A stretch of 64,000 bases of DNA from Streptomyces sp. B21-083 (GTDB taxonomy: Bacteria; Actinomycetota; Actinomycetes; Streptomycetales; Streptomycetaceae): NCBI RefSeq assembly GCF_036898825.1, contig NZ_JARUND010000002.1, forward strand, positions 4,650,001 through 4,714,000, in the 5' to 3' direction. The notes beneath the pieces are model-generated. The model made no database searches. It saw only the letters and a program-made list of their open reading frames with translations, and was not told the DNA's origin. Numbering within the stretch: the first letter of the stretch is position 1; every line of letters begins with the position of its first letter. A program made the position numbers and the translations under genes. Positions 53,477 through 63,289 of the stretch are shown here, piece by piece.

Positions 53477-55482
53477 TCCGTCACCTCACCCAACAGCGCC
53501 TGAATCTCCGCCTCCAGCGACTTCAACTCCGCGTCGATCTTCGCCAGCGGCCTCGGCGGCTTGTACACGTAGAAATGCCGCGTGAACGGGATCTCGTAGC
53601 CGATCTTCGTCTTCGTGTGGTCGATCCACGCGTCCGCCGCGTGCGGCAGCACTTCGCGTTTGAGGTAGTCCTCGACGTCCTCGCCGAGCGGGACGTTCTC
53701 GTAGTCGCGCAGGTCCCCGTCCGGCTCCGCCACGCCCTTGACCTTCTGGACCTCGCCCTCCGGGTCCCGAACCCCGACCGTCTCCCGTACCGCCTTCGCG
53801 AACGGCGCTCCCGACGGCCACGTCAGCCCGGCCGCGACCACCGCGTCCTTGAGCGCGATGAACGCCTCGGACTTCGTCGTCCAGGACGAGCCGAGCAGCG
53901 TACGCACCGCCGCGACGAACTCCTCGCTCCGCTCCAGCCTCGCGACCGGCTTGGCCTCCGCCAGCGCTGCCAACGTTTCCTCCGTGACCTCGAAGCGCAG
54001 CTTCAGCGGGCGTTCGACGGTGATGCGCTGGTAGCCGAAGTCCTCGTTGGCGAAGACCTTGACCTTGCCGTGCAGCGGGTGTTCGGGGTCCTTGGCGACC
54101 TGGACGGCCTCCGCGTACAGCCGGGTGATGTCGCCGATGTGGTCGGGGCGGCCGTTCGTGCCGTCGCCGAGCTCCTTGCGCTTGTCGCCGAGCGACTTGC
54201 GCATCTTCTGCCACTGATCGCGCGCGTCGAGAAGGACGACCTTGCCCTTGTGGTCGGCGTCCTTGCGGTTGGTGAGGATCCAGAAGTACGTGGAGATACC
54301 GGTGTTGTAGAAGAGCTGGTCCGGGAGGGCGACGATCGCCTCCAGCCAGTCGTTCTCCAGGATCCAGCGGCGGATGTTGGACTCGCCGGACTCGGCCGCG
54401 CCCGTGAAGAGCGGGGAGCCGTTGAAGACGATGGCGATGCGGGAGCCGCCTCCGCCGTTCACGTCCACCGGCTTCATCTTCGAGATCATGTGCTGGAGGA
54501 AAAGCAGCGAACCGTCGTTGATGCGCGGCAATCCCGCGCCGAAGCGGCCGGCGTCGCCGAGCGACTTGTGCTCGTACTCGACGTCCTCCTTGACCTTCTT
54601 CCACTCCACGCCGAACGGCGGGTTGGCGAGGATGTAGTCGAACCTGCGGCGGGCGTGGCCGTCGTCGGAGAAGGAGTTGCCGAAGCGGATGTTCTCCGGG
54701 TCCTGGCCCTTGATCATGAGGTCGGACCGGCAGATGGCCCACGATTCGGGGTTGAGCTCCTGCCCGTACACCTCGACCGTCGCGGCTGGGTTGAGGGCCT
54801 TGATGCGGTCGTCGGCGGCGCTGAGCATGCCGCCCGTGCCGCAGGCCGGGTCCATCACAGTGCGGACGACACCCGGCACGGTGAGGGCGTCCGCGTCGGG
54901 CGCCACCAGCAGATTGACCATCAGCTTGATGACTTCGCGCGGGGTGAAGTGCTCACCCGCGGTCTCGTTCGACTGCTCGGCGAAGCGGCGGATCAACTCC
55001 TCGAAGATGTAGCCCATGTTGTGGTTGGGCACGACATCGGGGTGCAGGTCGAGGTCGGTGAACTTGCCGATGACCTGGTAGAGGAGGTTCGCGGAGTCGA
55101 GCTTCCTTACCTGCTGGTTGAACTCGTACTTTTCAAGGACCTCGCGGGCGTTGTCGGAGAAGGCACCGACGTAGATCTGCAGGTTCTTCGCCGCGTTCTG
55201 CGGGTCAGCCGCGATCTTCTTCAGCGTTAGGTCACTCTTGTTGTAGAAGGAGTGGCCCGAGGCCTTGCGCAGGAAGTGGTCGGTGTCGATCTCCTGGCCC
55301 GCGAACTTCGCGACGGTTTCGGCGGCCTTGTCGCGCGTCGGCTCCAAAACGCACTCCAGGCGGCGCAGCACGGTGAACGGCAGGATGACCTTGCCGTAGT
55401 CGGACTGTCGGTAGTCACCGCGCAGGAGATCGGCGACGGACCAGGCGTGGTTCGCCAGCTCCGTGTGCTTGCTGATGTTCAA
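53473..55482 (-). CDS. hsdM: Type I restriction enzyme methylase subunit
   Basis: 669 residues starting TTG 55482 (NISKHTELANHAWSVADLLR). The helical N-terminal domain is followed by the N6-adenine methylase core with DPACGTGGM at 211-219 (AdoMet binding) and NPPFG at 287-291 (catalysis). The C-terminal ~150 residues (DYENVPLGEDVEDYLKREVL, IPFTRHFYVYKPPRPL) form the tail that docks HsdS. It makes the protective m6A mark. First gene of the operon, 89 bases downstream of another methylase gene on the same strand. Confidence 0.95.
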   Translation of the reverse strand: MNISKHTELANHAWSVADLLRGDYRQSDYGKVILPFTVLRRLECVLEPTRDKAAETVAKFAGQEIDTDHFLRKASGHSFYNKSDLTLKKIAADPQNAAKNLQIYVGAFSDNAREVLEKYEFNQQVRKLDSANLLYQVIGKFTDLDLHPDVVPNHNMGYIFEELIRRFAEQSNETAGEHFTPREVIKLMVNLLVAPDADALTVPGVVRTVMDPACGTGGMLSAADDRIKALNPAATVEVYGQELNPESWAICRSDLMIKGQDPENIRFGNSFSDDGHARRRFDYILANPPFGVEWKKVKEDVEYEHKSLGDAGRFGAGLPRINDGSLLFLQHMISKMKPVDVNGGGGSRIAIVFNGSPLFTGAAESGESNIRRWILENDWLEAIVALPDQLFYNTGISTYFWILTNRKDADHKGKVVLLDARDQWQKMRKSLGDKRKELGDGTNGRPDHIGDITRLYAEAVQVAKDPEHPLHGKVKVFANEDFGYQRITVERPLKLRFEVTEETLAALAEAKPVARLERSEEFVAAVRTLLGSSWTTKSEAFIALKDAVVAAGLTWPSGAPFAKAVRETVGVRDPEGEVQKVKGVAEPDGDLRDYENVPLGEDVEDYLKREVLPHAADAWIDHTKTKIGYEIPFTRHFYVYKPPRPLAKIDAELKSLEAEIQALLGEVTE

Positions 55483-55571
55483 GAGTCCCGGCTTCCTTCC
55501 GAAGAGCGCCGTCCGGGCGGGGGACGGCAGGAATCAAGTGTGGTCGTGTGGGGTCGGACGAGTTGGGCGTT

Positions 55572-57830
55572 TCAGACGGAACGGCCGTCCGGGGTTTCCG
55601 GAGTATTCGGGGCGTCCGGTGGCAGGAGTACGCCGGCGGTGAGACCGGTGGTGAGGGTGGCCGCGGTGTCGGCGGCGAGGTCGGCGGTTCGGCGGACGGC
55701 CGCACGCAGCTCGTACACACTGCGGAAGGCCTCCCCGTAGCGCCGCTGTTCCTCCAGAGGCAGCAGCGGTACGCGCAGGCGGCCCGGAGCGACGTGCACG
55801 AGGGTGGAGCCGGTGGACGCGGAGGCGATGTTGTCCTCGGCGCCGAGGAACCCGGCCAGGAACCACGGGTCGAGGCGGGCCGGGTCGGGGCGCAGGAGGT
55901 GGATGTGCTGACCGAGCAGGGCTCCGGTGTCCCGGTCGTCCGCGACCCGGGTCATCGCGGCCGCGTCGCCGCCGCCCGCGACGGCGCGTACCAGGACGTC
56001 ACCGGCGGCGACGGGTTGCACGGCGTCCGCGTGCAGGTCGACAGCCGTGCCGGACGGCGGGTTTCCGGCCGAGATGTCGTGGGCGGTGAGGACCGGCCGG
56101 TCCACGGTGGGGGCGGCGGAGCCCTTGGAGCCTCGGGTGCCGGGCGTCGCCGCCCGCAGCACGGTCAGGGCCCCGCCGCGTGCCAGGTCGGAGACGGTCG
56201 CCGTACGCCACTCGCGGGCCGAAACCCCGGACGGTTGCCACCCGCCGGACGCGGAGGTGGCAGCCAGGGCGGCGACCTGCTCGGCCAGTTGCCCGTGCAG
56301 GTCGTGGACGCGGCGGGCCAGGGCGGCCGGGTCGATGTCGGCCGCGGTCGCCCGGACGTGGCGGGCCGGGGTGACGTCGACGACGTCGTCGAGGAGGTCG
56401 ACGAGCGGCACCGCGCGAGCGATGCCGGGCTCGTCGGCGTAGGTGTCGGGGGCGGTGGTGAACGCGGCCCACTGGGTGAGGACCCTGCCGGTCAGCCCCG
56501 CCCAGTCGAAGGTGGAACCAGAGGAAGACGATGCGGTGGAAGAGGAAGAGCCGGACCGGCCGAGGCGCGAGCCGCCGCGTGTACCGAAGCCGGCCGTGGC
56601 CGCAACGGTCGCGCCAGGCGTTCCCGTGGTGGCGTCCCGCTGCTCGCCCTCGCCGTCGACGAACAGCACCGGCGTACGGTCCGCGCCGCCCGGCTCGGGA
56701 CGCTGGAGCACCCAGATCTGCAGACCGATGTGGAGCGGATACGCGGCGCGCGCCGGGAGCGAAATGACTGCTCGCAAGGCCCCGCTGCGGATGAGTTCGG
56801 CGCGGATGCGGCGGCCGGAGGAGCGGAAGGCGAGCGCGGGCGGCAGCAGCATGACCGCGTGGCCGCCGGCCTCCAAATGTGCGAGGGCGTGCTGTACCCA
56901 GGCCAGCTCTGATTCGAAGCGCGGCGGGACCCCGTACGCCCACCTCGGGTCGTATGCCAGCTCGTCGTGACCCCAGTCACGGTCGGCGAACGGCGGGTTG
57001 GACAGGACGGCGTCGACGGTGACCTCGGGGAAGGCGTCGTTGCGCAGGCTGTCGCCGACGCGGATCGCCACGTCGGCCCCGGGCGCGGCGATCAGGAGCC
57101 GTACTGCGCTGCGCTGGGCCTGGACTGGAAGGGTGTCCTGCCCGAACAGCTCCTGTGCGCCCTGCTGGGCGGCGGCGGCGAGGAGCGTGCCGCTGCCGCA
57201 GGCCGGATCGAGGACACGGGTCGCGCCGGCAGGCAGGAGGCTCGCCATGAGCAGAGCCAGGCCCTCCGGCGTCTGATAGACACCGCTGGCGGCGCCCTCC
57301 TCCAGTTCGCGCTCAGCGAGGACATCGAGGGCAGTCTGCGCTCCGGCCTCACGGAGGCAACCCAGCAGTGCGCGGACCGCGCCCGCATCGTCCGGGCCGT
57401 AGCGGACCGGCTCGGCCTCGGGCACAGCCGCGGGGAGCTGGGCTGCGGCCTTTTCCGCGCGGGCGGTCAGCTGGTCGTCGGAGGCGGTGGCGAGTTCGGC
57501 CAGCGCCTCGGGCGTGAGGCGGGACATGGCCGCCACCAGTGGGAACAGCCGCGCCGCCGCACCCGAGCCGGGCCCGAGCAGACGTAGCGCCGTACGCAAC
57601 TCCTCGGTCGGCGAGGCAGCGGAGGTGTGCCCGCGCCCCCGCAGCCATGCCTGGACAGCCGTCAGGTCGTAGAGCGGGCTGCTCTCCGTGCCCCCGCTGG
57701 GGGCGGGGAAGTCGTCGTGGCGGCGGCGCCAGTTGCTGACGGTGGCACGCGTGACCCCTGCGATGCGGGAGATCTCGGCGGCGGTCACGTGCGCCGAGGC
57801 GGGGAGTTGGGCTGATGGCTGCTGGGGCAT
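55572..57830 (-). CDS. HTH - N6-adenine methylase - specificity domain fusion
   Basis: 752 residues. The first ~65 are a helix-turn-helix (TAAEISRIAGVTRATVSNWR, followed by LYDLTAVQAWLRG). The methylase core has a YQTPEGLALLMA motif, DPACGSGTLL at 208-217 and SNPPFADRDW at 277-286. After a Ser-rich linker near residues 410-435, the C-terminal half resembles an HsdS half: VAAGDVLVRAVAGGG, DPWFLAGFLGAEDNI and LRVPLLPLEEQRRYGEAFRS. One chain could therefore recognise and methylate DNA, and its HTH could sense its own promoter. It is divergent from a Rad50-like ATPase gene, suggesting the modification half of a defence system. Confidence 0.85.
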   Translation of the reverse strand: MPQQPSAQLPASAHVTAAEISRIAGVTRATVSNWRRRHDDFPAPSGGTESSPLYDLTAVQAWLRGRGHTSAASPTEELRTALRLLGPGSGAAARLFPLVAAMSRLTPEALAELATASDDQLTARAEKAAAQLPAAVPEAEPVRYGPDDAGAVRALLGCLREAGAQTALDVLAERELEEGAASGVYQTPEGLALLMASLLPAGATRVLDPACGSGTLLAAAAQQGAQELFGQDTLPVQAQRSAVRLLIAAPGADVAIRVGDSLRNDAFPEVTVDAVLSNPPFADRDWGHDELAYDPRWAYGVPPRFESELAWVQHALAHLEAGGHAVMLLPPALAFRSSGRRIRAELIRSGALRAVISLPARAAYPLHIGLQIWVLQRPEPGGADRTPVLFVDGEGEQRDATTGTPGATVAATAGFGTRGGSRLGRSGSSSSTASSSSGSTFDWAGLTGRVLTQWAAFTTAPDTYADEPGIARAVPLVDLLDDVVDVTPARHVRATAADIDPAALARRVHDLHGQLAEQVAALAATSASGGWQPSGVSAREWRTATVSDLARGGALTVLRAATPGTRGSKGSAAPTVDRPVLTAHDISAGNPPSGTAVDLHADAVQPVAAGDVLVRAVAGGGDAAAMTRVADDRDTGALLGQHIHLLRPDPARLDPWFLAGFLGAEDNIASASTGSTLVHVAPGRLRVPLLPLEEQRRYGEAFRSVYELRAAVRRTADLAADTAATLTTGLTAGVLLPPDAPNTPETPDGRSV

Positions 57831-58301
57831 GGCGTGGGGTCCTGCTCCTCTCGGCTAGTCGGTAGTGAACAGTAAACAGATTACAGCAGTCGTCAAGTCC
57901 TCTGAACTGTTTGACGATGCTTTCAGTATTGTGCTTATCTGGCCCTGCTTACGAATGGAAGGGGCGGCGGCTGCGCGACCGCACTGGGAAGCGCCCTGTC
58001 GCCATACCGCGCCACGCATCCGATCTCTCCCGATCCCTCCACATCGCAACGCGATACGTCAGGGGCCGCGCCCACCCCGCATCCGTTCGGCAATCGCAGT
58101 CGCCGCCCACCGCACGCCGGATGAACCCGCATGACCACCCCGACCCAACAGCCCCCGTTCGGTCGGCCCGCCCCGGGCGGCTGGGGACACATGCCGCCCG
58201 CCGCCCACCCGACACGAACGCCGGGGGCACCATCCGCACCGATCGGGTGCCGGTGTCCGCCCCAACCTCCGAACCAGCAGCCGGCCCTCAGGAGACAGCA
58301 C
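57831..58301. promoter_or_regulatory. Divergent control region between methylase and ATPase genes
   Basis: A 471-base region, AT-richer near 57860-57955. CGTCAA (57891-57896) and TTGACG (57911-57916) form a spaced inverted repeat; GTGAACAGTAAACAGATTAC just before it looks operator-like. The methylase's own HTH is a candidate binder. From about 58080 to the ATPase start the sequence is Pro-rich open frame without a ribosome site, which I treat as untranslated. Confidence 0.4.
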
Positions 58302-60767
58302 ATGACCGTGACGGAACAGCCCCAGCAGAACGCGGACCACCCCACCGACCCAGCAGAGCCGACCCCCTCCGACCAGCCCGTGCCCGTGGCCGAGCTGGTG
58401 CGAACCCGCCTGGGCGAGGCGGCACTCACCGAGCCCGTGAAGGCGCTCCTGAACGAGGCGCTGGGCGACAGCGAGACCCGTGAGACCTCCACGGTCGGCC
58501 GGATCTACCTCGAGTCCGTCGCCGTCGCCCGGTTCCGCGGCATCGGGCCGCGCGCTTTGCTCAAGCTCAGCCCCCGGCCCGGCGTGAACCTGGTCGTGGG
58601 CCGCAACGGTTCCGGCAAGTCCAGCATCGCCGAGGGCATCGAGACGGCCTTCACCGGCGTGAACATGCGGTGGCAGGGGCAGCACGCGACGCGCAGCAGC
58701 AACTGGCGCAACCTCCACGACACCGACGGCAGACCGGAGATCGAGGTCAAGCTCGCCATCGAGGGCGACACCGGCCGCAGCACACTCACCCGCACCTGGG
58801 AGAGCGACGACTTCGACGACTCCCAGGCCGAGCTCAAGCGGCCCGGACACGGCCGCGCGCCCCTCGACCAGATGGACTGGAAGCAGTCCCTGCGGGACTT
58901 CCGACCCTTCCTGTCGTACGTCGATCTCGACCGCATGATCAGTGGCAAGCCCTCCGAGATGTACGACTCCATCGCCACCATCCTCGGCCTGGGGCAGCTC
59001 AGCGCCGCCGATGGCCGGCTCCGCCAGGAGGCCAAGGCGCTCGAAGACGCGGAGAAGGTGGCGAAGGGGGAGCTGCCGGGCCTCAAGGAGGCGCTGTACG
59101 AACTGGAGGACGACGACCGCGCGGTCCAGGCACTCGTCGCCGTCGACACGGCGGGAACGCCCGACTTCGACACCGTCGAAGCTCTGATCGCCGGTCTGCC
59201 CGCCGACACTGACGGCGGCCTGCTTGCCGGACTGCGCGCCGAGGCAGACGTGCAGGGACCCGAGATGGCGCAGGTCCGCACGACCGTGGACCGCCTGCGC
59301 AGGGCTCTCGCCGACGTCGAGGACCTGCGCGGCACCGGCACCGAGGACGCCCTGCAGCGTGCGGAACTCCTCGAACGGGCTGTGGCGCACAACGACCGTC
59401 ACCCCGACGCGGCCTCCTGCCCCGTGTGCGGGACCGACGGCATGCTGGACGCGGCATGGGCCACGGACGCCATCGCCCAGATCGCCGCACTGCGGCAGGA
59501 GGCGGAGGCAGCCGCGGACGCGCGCAGCGAACTCCGGTCGGCCGCGCGGGCCGTGCAGGACCTCGTTCACACGCCCCGGCAGATCCCCGCCGCCCTTACC
59601 GACCCGTGGCATGCCTGGACCGCCTGCCGGACGATCAGTGATCCCGGCGAGCTCGTCCGGCGCGCCCACGAGGCCGCCGCGACCCTGGCCGATGCCTGTG
59701 CTGCGGTCAAGGAGAACGCCGTCAGGGAGCTGGAGAAGCGGGACGAACGCTGGCGCGGACTCGTCACCCGCCTGGCGGGCTGGGCGGAGAGGGCCTGTGC
59801 CGTGGAGACGAACAAGCCTCGGCTGCGGGACATCAAGAAGGCGAGCGCCTGGATCAAGGCGCTGGCCGCCGAGTTGCGGGAACAGCGCATGGAAGGCTTC
59901 GCCGACCAGTCGCAGCGGATCTGGGAGCGGCTCCGCCAGGAGAGCAACATCGACCTCAAAACCGTGAGCCTGAAGGGCAGCGAGAAGGCCACTGTTCGCA
60001 AGCTCGTCATGGATGTCACCGTCGACGGCCAGGAGGCGTCGGCTCTCAGCGTCATGAGCCAGGGCGAGCAGCACTCCCTTGCGCTGTCCCTGTTCCTGCC
60101 CCGGGCCGCCACCGCCGACAGCCCGTTCGGCTTCATCGTCATCGACGACCCCGTGCAGTCCATGGACCCCGCCAAGGTCAACGGACTCGCCCAGGTCCTG
60201 CACGAACTCGGCGAGCACCGGCAGGTCATCGTGTTCACCCACGACACCCGGCTCCAGCGTGCGTTCACCAGCCAGGATCTGCCGGTGACGGTGTTCGAGG
60301 TCGAGCGGGCCAAGTCGTCCAGGGTGAAGGTCAAGCCGGTGACCGACCCGGTACGGCAGGCACTCGACGACGCGCGGGCGCTCGCCAGTACCAGTGACCT
60401 GCCGACGGCGGCACGGACCCACGTGCTGCCCAGCCTGTGCCGTATCGCCCTGGAGAACGCCTTCCTTGAGGCCGCCTGGATCCGGCACCACCGTTCCGGC
60501 GCGCCCGAACACGAGCTACAGGTCGCCGTCGGCGGCGCCGACAAGCTCATGAAGGTCGCCGCCCTGGCCCTGTTCGGCGACGCCGGGCGGACCGGCGACG
60601 TCTACCGGGAACTGCTCACCCTTTGCGGACCACGTGCGGTGAACCTCCTCAAGGAATGCCAGAACGGCGCCCACGCTGCGGGAGCGCAGATCACCGACCC
60701 CCACCGCTTCGTGGACGACATCGACACCATGGCGCAGAAGGTGCGCAAGCCGGAGGTGACCGCGTGA
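58302..60767 (+). CDS. Rad50/SMC-like AAA ATPase
   Basis: 821 residues from ATG 58302, six bases after AGGAGA. The N-terminal lobe has VARFRGIGPRALLKL and Walker A GRNGSGKSS (100-108); the C-terminal lobe has the signature MSQGEQHSLALSLFLP, Walker B FIVIDDPVQSMDP (about 611-623) and the switch His in VIVFTHDTRLQ. Between them is coiled coil with a CPVC pair at 373-376, in the place of a Rad50 zinc hook but with short arms. Such ATPases drive DNA- or RNA-targeting defence complexes. The last ~150 residues are helical without a recognised nuclease motif. The next gene overlaps its stop codon. Confidence 0.85.
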   Translation: MTVTEQPQQNADHPTDPAEPTPSDQPVPVAELVRTRLGEAALTEPVKALLNEALGDSETRETSTVGRIYLESVAVARFRGIGPRALLKLSPRPGVNLVVGRNGSGKSSIAEGIETAFTGVNMRWQGQHATRSSNWRNLHDTDGRPEIEVKLAIEGDTGRSTLTRTWESDDFDDSQAELKRPGHGRAPLDQMDWKQSLRDFRPFLSYVDLDRMISGKPSEMYDSIATILGLGQLSAADGRLRQEAKALEDAEKVAKGELPGLKEALYELEDDDRAVQALVAVDTAGTPDFDTVEALIAGLPADTDGGLLAGLRAEADVQGPEMAQVRTTVDRLRRALADVEDLRGTGTEDALQRAELLERAVAHNDRHPDAASCPVCGTDGMLDAAWATDAIAQIAALRQEAEAAADARSELRSAARAVQDLVHTPRQIPAALTDPWHAWTACRTISDPGELVRRAHEAAATLADACAAVKENAVRELEKRDERWRGLVTRLAGWAERACAVETNKPRLRDIKKASAWIKALAAELREQRMEGFADQSQRIWERLRQESNIDLKTVSLKGSEKATVRKLVMDVTVDGQEASALSVMSQGEQHSLALSLFLPRAATADSPFGFIVIDDPVQSMDPAKVNGLAQVLHELGEHRQVIVFTHDTRLQRAFTSQDLPVTVFEVERAKSSRVKVKPVTDPVRQALDDARALASTSDLPTAARTHVLPSLCRIALENAFLEAAWIRHHRSGAPEHELQVAVGGADKLMKVAALALFGDAGRTGDVYRELLTLCGPRAVNLLKECQNGAHAAGAQITDPHRFVDDIDTMAQKVRKPEVTA

Positions 60768-61135
60768 TGAGCACTCCCAGCACCTCGGTCGAGGAGCTCC
60801 TGCTGACGGCCGATCAGCTGCTTACCGCCCGCACGGGCGCCACAGCCGCCGGCCGACACCGCGGAGCCTCCCTCGCTCTGCGGACCGCCCTGGAGATCTC
60901 CATCGACCGCGTGCTCGACGCCGCAGTACCCGGGCTCGCAGGCACCACGATGCGCGCCAAGATGCTGTGCCTCCACTGCTACACCGGAGCGGAGACCGCG
61001 CGCCGCACCCACGCCGTCTGGGCGCACCTCTGCCTGGGGTGCCACTACCACCAGTACGAGATCGGACCCACACGCGACCAGGTCCACACCTGGCGGACGG
61101 AAGTCGGCGAGCTGGTAGGGACGTTGACCCACTGA
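60767..61135 (+). CDS. Small helical Cys/His protein, partner of the Rad50-like ATPase
   Basis: 122 residues from ATG 60767 (GTG 60764 is also possible, with GGAGG seven bases upstream); the start overlaps the ATPase stop. Mostly helical (EELLLTADQLLTARTGATAA, ALRTALEISIDRVLDAAVP) with CLHCYTGAETARRTHAVWAH and CLGCHYHQYEIGPT, which may bind zinc. The W-x-x-L-C-x-x-CHYHxYE-x-xPT pattern is reminiscent of HEPN-like helical domains but I cannot confirm it. Tight coupling with the ATPase suggests an effector or adaptor. No nuclease motif is certain. Confidence 0.6.
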   Translation: MSTPSTSVEELLLTADQLLTARTGATAAGRHRGASLALRTALEISIDRVLDAAVPGLAGTTMRAKMLCLHCYTGAETARRTHAVWAHLCLGCHYHQYEIGPTRDQVHTWRTEVGELVGTLTH

Positions 61136-61305
61136 TCCAATGAAGCTGGAGTATTCAACTCGTCACGTCGAGTGTCTCAACTCGTTGTTGTGGTACAGAT
61201 GTTGATGCCTCCGGGCTGCGGGGGTCGGCGTACTCGGGTTATGTGGTCAGCCGGGTACGGGCGAACGTGCTCAGCGCCGGGCGTGTGCGATGGCTGGAAG
61301 CACTG

Positions 61306-62375
61306 CTACAGGGTCCAGAGATGCAGAGCGGTCTCGGTGGCGGACACGGTGTACCAGGTGCCGTCGCCGAGGGCCTTTGGCAGGCCGGACACCTCGAAGG
61401 GGTAGATGAGCCGGTCGGTCAGTCGCATACGGGCCGCATCAATGAGCCAGTGCCGGCCCATGCCGGACTCTTCGTCGCTCTCAACTGTCCCGACAATGAC
61501 GCTGTCCTCGTCGAGGAAGCCGCCCTCATAGTCGAAGAACGCCTGCGCTTCGTCGTCCTCGACGGTTTCAGGCTGTTCGGTCTCCAGCGCAGGGTGTCGT
61601 GGCAGTGCGGCGGCACTCAGTTCTTCCACCGTGCCGTCGGTGACCCGGTGAAGGGCCAGGGTGTCCTGGTCGTGGGTGACCGTGAGAAGGTTCCGGTGGG
61701 GCTCACCGCCAGCAGGAAGCGGTCCTCGTAGCCGAAGCTGTCGATGGCGAGGGTGCGGCCGTTCCAGCGTCCCCAGCGCAGTGCAGAGCCGTCCTGTCCT
61801 TCACCGATGGTCAGCCCCATCTGACCGGGGTCCGGGTGCGGAATGTGGTCGGAACCTGCGGCTGCCGTATGTGTCGCGGCGCGGGCGAGCACGGTGCCGT
61901 CCTCAGCAGCGATGACCAGCCACTCGTCTGCTCCGCGACCTCGGTCGCAGGTCAGGGGGCCGCGGATATGGACCCATACCAGTGTCCCGTCCGCGGAAAA
62001 TGCGGCCGAGCCGCTGCCGACGTACCGATGGTCACGCTCGTTGGCGTATTCGGTGAAGGCCTCGTGCCCCGCGCACCCTGTCCAGCAGCGGTGCCGCACC
62101 TCCCACCGAATCTTCCCCCTCCGGTCCACGGCATGTAGCGCGTGGAGCCCGGCGAAAACGGCCAGATCACCGGAAGGGGACACCGCGCAATGGCCGTACC
62201 GGCGTGGCCAGGGGGCCGGAAAGCGGACGGCCTCGGCCGTGGCCGACGGCTCGAGATTCTGCACGATCAGCTCCGTGTCACCGCGCTGTATGAGCAGCCG
62301 TGTTCCGGCTCGCCACTCCAGGCGGGGCGCGTCGTCGGCTCTGGAAAAAGCCAGAGGGGCAGCGATTGTGGTCAT
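61306..62375 (-). pseudogene. Beta-propeller-like protein, frameshifted
   Basis: From ATG 62375 the frame reads MTTIAAPLAFSRADDAPRLE and has repeated strand patterns (YGHCAVSPSGDLAVFAGLHA, SAAFSADGTLVWVHIRG, EDRFLLAVSPTG) like a WD40/quinoprotein propeller. Near 61695 the frame breaks; the lost frame continues LLTVTHDQDTLALHRVTDGT and ends LHLWTL at 61306. One missing A in GGAACCTT would explain it. It is either a recent pseudogene or a sequencing error. No signal peptide. The target is unknown. Confidence 0.65.
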
Positions 62376-63246
62376 GAGTCGAGCAAGCTGCGGCACGAGG
62401 ACTCCGAGGGACGGGGAACTTCCTGGCGGGACCCTACGACAAGCCGCTGACACCACCGATCCGGTGGACGCTCCCCTCGGCAACGATCACGGCGCGCGGA
62501 CATCGGACACGACGGCATCGGGGCGAGCACGTATACCCGGACCCGGTTGTGCACATTCAGGTATGCGCCGACAGGAGGTGCGGATCCGGCAGGACGTTGC
62601 CGCGAACCGCACGAAGACAGGCAGCCAGGGCAACAGGCCCGTCACCCACGACACCGCCCCTACAGCGACCGCACCACCGTCGAGCGGACCACCGACAAGT
62701 GAAGGACTCGCGAGGCATCGCCACTTGCTGCGACGAAACGTCCGGGAACTACCTCGCCCTACTCCGCCTCCCGTGAACGACCCTCTGGGGGCAGCAACCT
62801 CCTGCAAGCCCGCTGATCACGACCACGGGCAGACCCCAGCAGAACTGTCTCCTCGGTCCAGCACAGCTGCCGCGCCCCACAAGGCGTTCACGCACACCCC
62901 GAGGTGTCCCTTCGGGCCGTTTCCTGTACGGGCCGTTTCTCCCACACCGAGGTCGGGCGGCAGCCCCATGACCCAAGGGCCACGCAGCACCCTGCTCGCC
63001 TGCCGCCATCGCAGGACACGCGTGCTCAATTTGCCTGAATTCCATGGTCACTTGAAGGAGAAGGCCTCAGCTCGCAGACCTGAGCCGGGATTTACCTTGG
63101 AGGGACTTGCGGGTTTCGAACTGAAGACCTACGCATCGCAATGCGCAAGACCACCTTTGCCAATTCGGGCCCCATTTGGGCCCCAGATGGCCCTCTGGCA
63201 CGCCCCGCAGGGCAGTGGTTTAGACCACGAAAAGGTAAAGTAAAAG
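62376..63246. other. Non-coding region with degenerate att-like site
   Basis: I found no convincing gene in these ~870 bases. At 63112-63145 GGGTTTCGAACTGAAGACCT and ACGCATCGCAATGCG resemble the tRNA-Thr T arm and anticodon arm and match 24640-24660. A GGGCCCC-rich tract at 63162-63178 is similar in kind to that beyond the other att-like site. Confidence 0.45.
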
Positions 63247-63287
63247 GAAAAACCCCAGGTCACGGCGAGTGAGTCCCAGGGTTTTCC
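63247..63287 (-). terminator. Terminator of tRNA-Thr
   Basis: On the minus strand AAAACCCTGGG pairs, with two wobble pairs, to CCTGGGGTTTT, followed by TTCCTTTTA. It starts three bases after the tRNA 3' end and has the U-rich tail of an intrinsic terminator. Confidence 0.7.
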
Positions 63288-63289
63288 GG

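Noticed and set aside
58059..60512. Minus-strand open frame of 817 codons
   Set aside because: Antisense to the Rad50-like ATPase with Walker and signature motifs; no domain in the antisense reading.
62580..63243. Plus-strand open frame running to 63243
   Set aside because: Low-complexity Pro/Arg/Thr composition, no ribosome site, and it runs through the degenerate att-like site and GC-rich tracts.
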